A program made the translations under genes and the position numbers. From assembly GCA_900545955.1 (NCBI GenBank), contig URAU01000023.1, forward strand, positions 1 through 23,701: a stretch of DNA of 23,701 bases, read 5' to 3'. Shown here piece after piece: positions 7,914 through 14,345 of this stretch (the first letter of the stretch is position 1; the number at the start of each line of letters is the position of its first letter). The stretch comes from an uncultured Porphyromonadaceae bacterium (GTDB taxonomy: Bacteria; Bacteroidota; Bacteroidia; Bacteroidales; Muribaculaceae). The notes under the pieces are model-generated. The model was not told the DNA's origin. It worked only from the letters and a program-made list of their open reading frames with translations, and did not search any database.

Positions 7914-8087
7914 ATGGAAGAACTGATTGAATGGGAATACAAAGGTATTACGTCGAGGAAGCCGATGCCGGTTGAGGCTCGGGCCGGCCAGTTCGCAGCG
8001 TTTGCCGCCCTCTCCGGCCACGACGAGGCTATCGATGAAACCGCCCGCCTCACAGAAGCCTCCTTCGAAAAAGACGAGGAACCGTAA
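7914..8087 (+). CDS. YolD-like small protein (partner of Y-family polymerase)
   Basis: This is a 57-aa protein. The motif RKPMPVEARAGQFAAFAALSG...AIDETARLTE matches the N-terminal signature of YolD-like proteins (typically RAAQFSPFAALTGYDAAIKETARLT), which are usually encoded beside a Y-family translesion DNA polymerase. I chose the ATG at 7914 because the homology and charge pattern begin there. The frame can be extended to an ATG at 7803, but those 37 residues are Cys-rich and look non-coding. The C-terminal half of larger YolD-like proteins (the DGxxIPIDDI region) is absent. The polymerase it would normally accompany is at 12362-13858, in the opposite orientation. Confidence 0.7.
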   Translation: MEELIEWEYKGITSRKPMPVEARAGQFAAFAALSGHDEAIDETARLTEASFEKDEEP

Positions 8088-8157
8088 AGTTCGTGCATAC
8101 GTCGGGAGGACGCAGGATTCAATATTCCCTGCATAAATAATTTTAATCTAAATAATT

Positions 8158-8535
8158 ATGGAAAACGACGACCCGGGCAACGACCGGAAGAAAAGGTCAA
8201 ACGAGCCGGTGAGCATTGAGAATATGCCGCTTGCATTAGGCTGCATATTAGACGATGTAGCCGAAATACGAGACAAAATCGACGCTTTGTGGCAACATCT
8301 TGGAATGGGCGCGGCCGACATAAAGCCTGTCACAATCAAGGAGGCAGCGGAATATCTGTCGGTTTCTGAGAGCAAAATCCGAAAGATGGTCGCCGAGCAT
8401 TCAATTCCTCATTATAAACGCAACGGAAAGACATACTTTTTCGAGAAAGAGCTCTTGGAGTGGGTCAAGGGGAGTCGGGTCGCTACAATCGACGAGGAGA
8501 TTGCCAATTTTAAATTCGGACGAAGAAGACGATAA
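8158..8535 (+). CDS. Helix-turn-helix protein (excisionase/MerR-type domain)
   Basis: This is a 125-aa protein. Residues 1-20 are charged and probably disordered, and 25-50 look helical (ILDDVAEIRDKIDALWQHLG) and could dimerise. Residues 57-105 form a winged HTH_17-type domain: VTIKEAAEYLSVSESKIRKMVAEHSIPHYKRNGKTYFFEKELLEWV. The C-terminus is basic (GRRRR). Such proteins are common in Bacteroidales mobile elements as excisionase-like or regulatory factors. It ends 5 bases before the next gene, so the two are almost certainly co-transcribed. It may regulate its own operon, or act with the coiled-coil protein; neither role is shown by the sequence. Confidence 0.8.
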   Translation: MENDDPGNDRKKRSNEPVSIENMPLALGCILDDVAEIRDKIDALWQHLGMGAADIKPVTIKEAAEYLSVSESKIRKMVAEHSIPHYKRNGKTYFFEKELLEWVKGSRVATIDEEIANFKFGRRRR

Positions 8536-8540
8536 AGACT

Positions 8541-9890
8541 ATGAAGACAATTACGCGCAAAGAGCTTTACGATAAGATATGGTCGATTACGAAAAAGAAA
8601 ACGGCAATCGAACTGAATCTTAAGTATCAGGATCTTACAAAAATATGTCAGGAGCACAACATCCCGACACCGCTTACTACCTACTGGCAAAAACTTTCCT
8701 GGGGAGAGGAGGTCGAGAAAACGCCGCTGCCTGATCCCGATTTGAATACTGTTATATCTTTGGACCCTAAGGAAAAGCCATCGCGGAAAGTACTGCCAAA
8801 CCGACGGAAACCGAACGCGGAATCAGCCACCTCCGCCTATTCCGAAATTCTCGATGCCGAACTCGCCAAGGCCCGCGAAGAGAAGGATCGTAAAAAGCTG
8901 TTGAGCGATGCTGTGGCCGGGAAATTCGTTGTGGACCTGGAGAAACCGTTCGACGCCTGGATAGCGAATGCCGAACAGGTATTGCAGGTATACCGTGTCC
9001 CCGAACAGCTTAAGTCCCGCCGGGAAATCGTACTTCAGACCAAGGCACATTTCCGGCTTAACCGACTTTGCGGATATGAGCAGATGTCGCATCCCGACTA
9101 CGAACGGCTGCGGACGCATCTGAGCATCAACGTTTCTGAAGACCTGAACAACCGCGCATTACGGATGTTCGACACCATAATCAGCATATACGAAGCCCTG
9201 GGCGGCAGAATGAAATACGACAGAGACCGCACATCGGTAGTGTTTGGCGATGCGGAAATCGGCATAAGCATATCCGAGCGCAACAAACGGACCGAACGGC
9301 CGCCGGAAGAGCAGCGCTACGGATTCAAGTACAATTATGTCAGCTCGGGGTTGCTACGCGTTAAGCTGGAATGGCGCTGGCGCGATTACAAAATCGAAGA
9401 CACCGACTACACGAAAATCGAGGATAAACTCGATGTCATTGTCCGTAAGACGCTCGCCTACGTGAAGGACGATATGGAATGGAAAGAGCAGCAGCGTCAG
9501 CAGGAACTTGAACGCCGCCAGAAAGAGGAGGAACGGCGCCTTGAAGAAGAGCGTCGACGCCAACTCGAGGTGCTCCGGCAGGAAGAGCGCGCTGAGGCCC
9601 GTCGCCTGCTCAACACCCTGAAACGTCAGCTTATCGTCGGGTTCATTGACGACGTATTGCAAAGAACCGGTTGCCCGGAGTCGCCGGATGGCTCCATTTC
9701 CGAAGCCAAAGCCTATGCCATCAAACTCGCGGCTTTGAAAGACCTGCTCGACCCTCACCGCTCCGCCGAGATTGATACACCTCTGACCGAAGCCGACATC
9801 GACGCCCTCGCAGCAGAATTTTTCGGCACCCAGACCGAGAAAGAGCATAAGCAATCATACGCCCCTTCGACGCCTTTCCGCTATCAATAG
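8541..9890 (+). CDS. Coiled-coil protein of unknown function with N-terminal HTH-like module
   Basis: This is a 449-aa protein. Residues 5-56 (RKELYDKIWSITKKKTAIEL...ICQEHNIPTPLTTYWQKLSWGE) match a conserved N-terminal module that I recall from uncharacterised bacterial proteins, usually written LYexVWSxPMxxLAxxxGxSDxxLAKICRxxNIPxPPRGYWAK. It looks like a small helical DNA-binding domain. A linker follows (60-100), then a mixed alpha/beta middle (about 125-310). Next comes a strongly charged Glu/Arg/Gln coiled coil (about 312-365) and a helical C-terminus. There is no signal peptide, no membrane segment, and no nuclease or ATPase motif that I can see. It is co-directional with and 5 bases after the HTH gene. 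Function is unknown. Confidence 0.8.
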   Translation: MKTITRKELYDKIWSITKKKTAIELNLKYQDLTKICQEHNIPTPLTTYWQKLSWGEEVEKTPLPDPDLNTVISLDPKEKPSRKVLPNRRKPNAESATSAYSEILDAELAKAREEKDRKKLLSDAVAGKFVVDLEKPFDAWIANAEQVLQVYRVPEQLKSRREIVLQTKAHFRLNRLCGYEQMSHPDYERLRTHLSINVSEDLNNRALRMFDTIISIYEALGGRMKYDRDRTSVVFGDAEIGISISERNKRTERPPEEQRYGFKYNYVSSGLLRVKLEWRWRDYKIEDTDYTKIEDKLDVIVRKTLAYVKDDMEWKEQQRQQELERRQKEEERRLEEERRRQLEVLRQEERAEARRLLNTLKRQLIVGFIDDVLQRTGCPESPDGSISEAKAYAIKLAALKDLLDPHRSAEIDTPLTEADIDALAAEFFGTQTEKEHKQSYAPSTPFRYQ

Positions 9891-9905
9891 CGCGTACGAC
9901 ACACC

Positions 9906-10046
9906 TCAGGGGCGGCTTTCCTCGTCAAAGATGCGGTTGAAAAGCTCGTCGAACCGGGTTTTGTCAGCGAGCAGTATATGAATCTTTTTCAGGTTATCGG
10001 CGTTGTCGCTCCACGGAATCCATACTTTCAGATAGCCATCTGACCC
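9906..10046 (-). pseudogene. Detached C-terminal part of the HD-domain hydrolase gene
   Basis: Immediately after the TAA of the HD gene, the same frame stays open for 46 more codons to a TGA at 9906-9908. It encodes GSDGYLKVWIPWSDNADNL, followed by a Leu/Asp/Phe-rich helix ending FDEESRP. In homologues that I remember, the HD protein continues past this point with an equivalent xYAxGGYLxLWIPxSxNAxxL segment. The stop therefore probably replaced a Tyr codon (TAT or TAC to TAA). There is no ATG in this stretch, so it is unlikely to be translated on its own. Confidence 0.6.
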
Positions 10047-10601
10047 TTATTTAGCGTTAATGTGTTGGAATGTACGTTGATATTGTCCGGCTCTGTCGAG
10101 CTGCGGATAGTTGACTAACCCATACTGAATTGCACGGCGGATTATCGTTTCCGGTTCTATGATGCGGTCGGCCTCGGCCACTATCAGTCCGTATTCGCTA
10201 CGCGGTTTCCGACTGTTGGAAGCGCGGTGGTCCTCGACGGCCTCACCCATTATCCAGATCTGCTCCGCAGTGAAATGCAACCTCAGAAACTCGTCGGCTT
10301 CAAGAATCCTTCGCGAGTCCCTGTGATGATTCTCCCTGCCGTTTACGAGCCCGAGGTCGTGGAACGCCGCTACGACGTAAACCATATCGGTATCCATCAT
10401 CGGCTCATGTTCCGCCAGCTTCAGACTCTGTTCGATAACCTTGCGGACGTGGTCCTCACGATGCCCCTTGTCGAACGCTGCATACCGCGGAATAATCTCC
10501 CGCTCCACATAGCCGATGATTTCCTGCGAAACCGATTTCGGTTTCAATCCTGGAATCTCTCCGCGCTCACGGTTCTCGCACTTCCAACAATAATGGCTCA
10601 T
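10047..10601 (-). CDS. HD-domain phosphohydrolase, probably cut short by a nonsense codon
   Basis: This is a 184-aa HD-superfamily protein. Metal-ligand motifs are visible: GHREDHVRKV (His47), AAFHDLGL (His81-Asp82), ENHHRDSRRIL (His92/93) and EAVEDHRAS (Asp124). Such small HD proteins hydrolyse phosphate esters of nucleotides or related metabolites; the substrate here is unknown. The first 25 residues (with CWKCE) are atypical and the native start may lie further in. The frame continues for 46 codons past the TAA with sequence that belongs to the family, so the intact protein would be about 231 aa. The HD core is complete, so activity may survive. The ATPase gene ends 43 bases upstream on the same strand, suggesting co-transcription. 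Confidence 0.75.
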   Translation of the reverse strand: MSHYCWKCENRERGEIPGLKPKSVSQEIIGYVEREIIPRYAAFDKGHREDHVRKVIEQSLKLAEHEPMMDTDMVYVVAAFHDLGLVNGRENHHRDSRRILEADEFLRLHFTAEQIWIMGEAVEDHRASNSRKPRSEYGLIVAEADRIIEPETIIRRAIQYGLVNYPQLDRAGQYQRTFQHINAK

Positions 10602-10644
10602 AGATTCTTATATTTCGGCTTTTTAAATTGTGTTGTAATTGCTT

Positions 10645-11958
10645 TCAGTGCCCCATATCGTCAAGAGACAGAGCGGCATATCCGATGTGCCAGCCGTTGC
10701 GTTTTGATACGATTTTATTCGATTTTTGCTCCAGGCCATGCAGGTCGATACGGCGTGGATTACGCTTGACTTCACCGATTACAATTTCACGAGCGGCCTC
10801 GTTGACTGCAATAAGGTCAATCTCATTGCTGCCGTCTTTCTCCCAATAGTTTGTCACAATATTATAGAGACCCGTCTCACGGTACATCTGCCTGAAATAG
10901 CGTTCAAGAATCCACCCGGAGAATGTCTGGTAGTCGGCAAGAACCTTTTCCCTGACATAGGCAAGATTCCCAATTTCCACCGCACTCCGGTATTTATATA
11001 TGAATCTGAACCAGAAATTCAGGAAATTGACCTTGATACCGTATCTTACATTGCGGCTATTCTCACTTGCGAGATAGGGACGGTAGCGATACACAAGATC
11101 ATAGGTGTTCTCCAGCTTGTCAAGATAGCCTCCCGCTTCTACTCCGGTGTAGGATTTGATTTCCCCGCGTTTATTGATCCCCCCGGCGATCGCCGACAGA
11201 ATGGAAAAGTAATTCCCATAATCTTTGCCGAACTCATCTGACAAGAGTTCCTTTCCCTCGTCGATAAAATAGGAGCCGAATGAGAGCACACCCTCGATTA
11301 TCCTATCTTTTGTGAATGCCTTCTGCATGTGGAGCTGTTCCACATATTTTGCGACTCCTCCGGTAATCATATACATTGCAAGCAGATCATCGGGTGTGTA
11401 ATCCGGATTGTTGTCATGCATTATTTCACGAAGTGTTGCCAGTGGAAATTCACGAAGACGGATTCTGGAAGTGGCACGGCCATAGAGCGGTTCTTTTTTG
11501 TCATCGAATATTTTCGTCATCATTGAGTACAGCGAGCCACACACCACCAGATTTATCCGCGCCTCATTCTTGTTGCTGTCCCAGATGTTCTGCATTTCGC
11601 TGAAAAAAGCTTCATTGACATATTTGAAATTCTGGAATTCGTCAAAAACGAGTGTGAAATGCTGTCGCTTTGCTATCTGCATAATCGATGCAAACAGTCG
11701 GCTCATACTTGAAAAGTCTCCCAAGTCTTCGCCAAGCACATCACGCATTGTGTCGGAAAGTTCCTGGCACAACAGCATCTCACTCTTTCGTGCCACAAAG
11801 AAATATATCATCTTTTTGCCTTCGTAAGCGTGCTTTATAAGCGTTGTCTTACCGATACGCCTTCGTCCGGTAATGACTGTCATCTGGGCGTATTCCCTGG
11901 ATGTTGATTCGATGCGTCGTAATGTCTCGGTTTCTATCTCTCTGTCGTAGAATTTCAT
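10645..11958 (-). CDS. AAA+ ATPase with DUF234 / nuclease-like C-terminal domain
   Basis: This is a 437-aa protein of the archaeal-type ATPase family. Walker A is GRRRIGKTTL (31-40), Walker B is LVFDEFQ (103-109), and CGSLYSMM (140-147) provides a sensor-like segment. The C-terminal DUF234 region contains EIDLIA (379-384) and GEVKR (395-399). These give the D...ExK arrangement of PD-(D/E)xK nuclease folds (Asp381, Glu396, Lys398). The start MKFYDREIETETL is typical of the family, in which FxxRExEL opens the protein. The family is widespread in Bacteroidales, often in variable regions. Its role is unresolved. GC content is lower than in the flanking core genes. It is preceded by a strong promoter at 11993-12023. 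Confidence 0.88.
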   Translation of the reverse strand: MKFYDREIETETLRRIESTSREYAQMTVITGRRRIGKTTLIKHAYEGKKMIYFFVARKSEMLLCQELSDTMRDVLGEDLGDFSSMSRLFASIMQIAKRQHFTLVFDEFQNFKYVNEAFFSEMQNIWDSNKNEARINLVVCGSLYSMMTKIFDDKKEPLYGRATSRIRLREFPLATLREIMHDNNPDYTPDDLLAMYMITGGVAKYVEQLHMQKAFTKDRIIEGVLSFGSYFIDEGKELLSDEFGKDYGNYFSILSAIAGGINKRGEIKSYTGVEAGGYLDKLENTYDLVYRYRPYLASENSRNVRYGIKVNFLNFWFRFIYKYRSAVEIGNLAYVREKVLADYQTFSGWILERYFRQMYRETGLYNIVTNYWEKDGSNEIDLIAVNEAAREIVIGEVKRNPRRIDLHGLEQKSNKIVSKRNGWHIGYAALSLDDMGH

Positions 11959-11992
11959 ATTATAGTAACGGCTGTTACTGTAACCGCCGTTG

Positions 11993-12023
11993 CAAAGATA
12001 GCCTTTTTATTCGGAATGTGCAA
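11993..12023 (-). promoter_or_regulatory. Bacteroidota promoter for the ATPase-HD pair
   Basis: The minus strand reads TTG (12021-12023), a spacer of exactly 20 bases, then TATCTTTG (11993-12000). This matches the Bacteroidota consensus TTTG-N19-21-TAnnTTTG. Transcription would begin near 11986, leaving a leader of about 28 nt before the ATG at 11958. Confidence 0.7.
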
Positions 12024-12361
12024 CAGGATTGAATATAGATATTCTGAAAAGCACTGGGATTTTCATCTTCCCCAGGTCGAGTGAATCTCTCTGCATAGAG
12101 GTAATCATTTATGGGTTAATAATCAGCCGCAAAAAAATACCGGATAAGACGGCGGTTTTACCCAGTCATCTTCTCCGGCTATGATTGCCTCGATGAGGAT
12201 TACAAAACTCTTTATCCTGTAATTCTGCTTTTGCGCTGCAAAGTTAGTCCAAATATTTTGAATAAAAAAATTCGTCCCGACCTCACTCGAAACCACGCAT
12301 TGAATATGTCATTGTAATCATGTAATTCTCTGTACATAAGATATTCACGCGTGCCATCAGG
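12024..12361. other. Non-coding or remnant stretch between ATPase and polymerase genes
   Basis: About 340 bases without a convincing gene. On the minus strand, frame 12126-12308 is open for 61 codons. With a GTG at 12294-12296 it would give a 57-aa peptide containing SFVILIEAIIAGEDDWVKPP. A TAACTTTG box on the minus strand lies inside this frame. I see no terminator hairpin after the polymerase gene. The stretch is AT-rich and could be the remnant of an inserted element. Confidence 0.4.
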
Positions 12362-13858
12362 CTATGCTTTGTGGCCGCCGATCTGGCCGTTGCGCTCGCG
12401 CTGGGTGGCGCCTTCGCCGAAGTTGCGGCCGTTGAGTATGGCGTTTTTGCCGAAGGTCTTCTTTATCCGAAGCACTGCCTGCTGGCGGCGCCGCTCGCGT
12501 TCGCGGTTCTCGCGCTCGGCCTTTTCACGGCGCCGCAGTTCGTCGTAGTCGGTGAAGAGGTCGAGCTGCACGGGGCGCTCAGCCCGCGCACGCTCGAAGG
12601 GCTGCTCCTCAACCAGATGGGCGGCGCAGATGGTGATACGGCGCACAAGCAGGTTGCGGTCTACGATGCGGTCGAAAAGCGCCGTGACGTGGGCCGTCAG
12701 CGTATCGCCCGACGAGGTGGGATGCGCGATGTTCGACGAGCCGTGGGCGTGGGCCGGCACGGGGCGCCCGTAGTGGTCGGCCACCACGCGCCCGGTGTAT
12801 GTGGCGACAATCGCCGGATTCCTCAGCGACTCGGTGTCGTAGCCTATCTGTAATACTATCTGATTGGTGACCAAACCTTTGTCTACGAGCTCCAGCGCCA
12901 CCGAGTCAATCATCTCCATCACTACATTGCGCGCCTCGGCCCATTTGTATGGGCGCGTTAGCACCTGCCCGCTGCTTATCGAGTGTGTCTCAGGCCGGTA
13001 GGATTTTATCATCGGCATCGTCACAGGCTCCCATCCCCACGCGTGGTCGATCAGCAGCTCGGCATTCACTCCGAAGAGCGAGAAAAAAAGCGGCTCATGG
13101 TCAATAGAGTAGCGGGCTATCTGCCCCATGGTGCGGATGCCGTACTGTTCGAGTTTGCGCGCTATGCCGCGCCCCACGCGCCAGAAATCAGTGAGCGGCT
13201 CGTGGTCCCACAGCTCGCGCCGGTAGCTATGCTCGTCGAGGTAGGCGATGCGGACCCCGTCGGCGTCGGGCTCCATCTTCTTAGCCTTGATGTCCATAGC
13301 TATCTTGCAGAGATACAAGTTTGTGCCGATTCCGGCCGTGGCGGTGATACCCGTATCGCGAAGCACCTCCCGCATCATGCGCATCGCCAGGTCGTGGGCC
13401 GACATTCGGTACGTGCGCAGATACGGTGTGGCGTCGATAAAAACCTCGTCGATTGAATACACATGTATATCCTCCGGAGCTATATACCTCAGATATATAC
13501 TGTAGATGCGCGTGCTGAAATCCATATAGAGCGCCATGCGCGGAGGCGCTATTATATAGCTTACAGCCAGGTCTGGTCTCCGGGCAAGTTCAGAACCATA
13601 AAACGACCGACCCGCGCGCCCGCGGCTGCGGTTCACCTCGCGAAGCCGCTGCTCAACCTCGAAAAGCCTCGGCCGCCCCCCGATACCCATTGCCTTAAGC
13701 GCCGGCGATACGGCCAGACAGATTGCCTTGTCGGTACGCGTCGGATCGGCCACCACGAGGCATGCATCGAGCGGATTGAGCCCACGCTCCACGCATTCCA
13801 CCGAAGCATAGAAACTCTTAAGGTCGATGGCTATATATTGTCGCTGCTGTTCTGCCAT
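12362..13858 (-). CDS. Y-family DNA polymerase (UmuC/UvrX-like, translesion synthesis)
   Basis: This is a 498-aa Y-family polymerase. Catalytic carboxylates are visible: IAIDLKSFYASVE (Asp12) and VYSIDEVFID (Asp137, Glu138). The thumb/HhH region includes FWRVGRGIARKLEQYGIRTMGQIA (225-248), and the little-finger domain is at about 290-415. A clamp-binding motif QLDLF is at 431-435, a basic coiled stretch at 440-462, and the tail FGKNAILNGRNFGEGATQRERNGQIGGHKA (about 469-498) is diagnostic of the UvrX/YqjW-like branch. It would copy past damaged bases when recruited by the sliding clamp. The usual YolD-like partner is not adjacent but lies at 7914-8087. A promoter with ideal spacing is at 13908-13938. 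It is transcribed divergently from the SusC operon. Confidence 0.92.
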   Translation of the reverse strand: MAEQQRQYIAIDLKSFYASVECVERGLNPLDACLVVADPTRTDKAICLAVSPALKAMGIGGRPRLFEVEQRLREVNRSRGRAGRSFYGSELARRPDLAVSYIIAPPRMALYMDFSTRIYSIYLRYIAPEDIHVYSIDEVFIDATPYLRTYRMSAHDLAMRMMREVLRDTGITATAGIGTNLYLCKIAMDIKAKKMEPDADGVRIAYLDEHSYRRELWDHEPLTDFWRVGRGIARKLEQYGIRTMGQIARYSIDHEPLFFSLFGVNAELLIDHAWGWEPVTMPMIKSYRPETHSISSGQVLTRPYKWAEARNVVMEMIDSVALELVDKGLVTNQIVLQIGYDTESLRNPAIVATYTGRVVADHYGRPVPAHAHGSSNIAHPTSSGDTLTAHVTALFDRIVDRNLLVRRITICAAHLVEEQPFERARAERPVQLDLFTDYDELRRREKAERENRERERRRQQAVLRIKKTFGKNAILNGRNFGEGATQRERNGQIGGHKA

Positions 13859-13907
13859 AAGGGGGTGACGGAACGTATGGGATGGGTCCGCCGTCGGTTC
13901 AACGTTT

Positions 13908-13938
13908 CAAATTTAGCAAAATTCCGCCGACCGCGCAA
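13908..13938 (-). promoter_or_regulatory. Bacteroidota promoter for the Y-family polymerase
   Basis: The minus strand reads TTG (13936-13938), exactly 20 bases of spacer, then TAAATTTG (13908-13915). Predicted start of transcription is near 13901, about 43 nt before the ATG at 13858. I see no LexA-like palindrome between promoter and gene. Confidence 0.7.
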
Positions 13939-14067
13939 TAGCGGCATCATCCGCCCCTTTCATGGGCAGCACGAAATCTCCCGACTGCCGTGTGCCCCTA
14001 TACAGACGCGGTATATGCAGTTAATGAGAGAGCGCCGGGTTAATAAGCGTTAATAAAACAAAAGATG

Positions 14068-14098
14068 TTGCTATTTTTATTGTCGTTTCATAAATTTG
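14068..14098 (+). promoter_or_regulatory. Bacteroidota promoter for the SusC/SusD polysaccharide locus
   Basis: TTG at 14068-14070, a 20-base spacer, then TAAATTTG at 14091-14098 match the Bacteroidota housekeeping promoter. Transcription would begin near 14105, giving an unusually long leader of about 240 nt before the first ATG at 14346. The polymerase promoter lies 130 bases away on the other strand, so both face outward from one control region. Confidence 0.7.
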
Positions 14099-14104
14099 CC
14101 ACCG

Positions 14105-14345
14105 GAAAACTGAATCTAATGCCTACCTGCAATGTATTGAGCTGACACCCCGCCACGGCGCATTCCGGAGGGAATCGTGTCGAATTTCGTCACATATCCA
14201 TGCGACCCCCCAGCTCCGCTCAGTAGCTGCAAACATCAGACTTGCAGCATGTTGACACATTAGCTACCTGTTATCCTCACATTTCCTGCCACTACCTTGA
14301 ATCAACTATTTTTTCTTTTACCTTAACAATACCAAACCTATCTTC
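14105..14345 (+). promoter_or_regulatory. Long structured 5' leader of the polysaccharide operon
   Basis: The leader holds a small hairpin ATTCC-GGAG-GGAAT (14162-14175). It also holds a perfect 7-bp stem GCTGCAA/TTGCAGC (14226-14232 and 14242-14248, 9-nt loop). GTAGCT near 14223-14228 can instead pair with AGCTAC near 14265. Two very short open frames begin at 14119 (8 codons) and about 14200 (8 codons). The final 50 bases are pyrimidine-rich and unstructured. It does not match a riboswitch class that I recognise. Confidence 0.35.
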
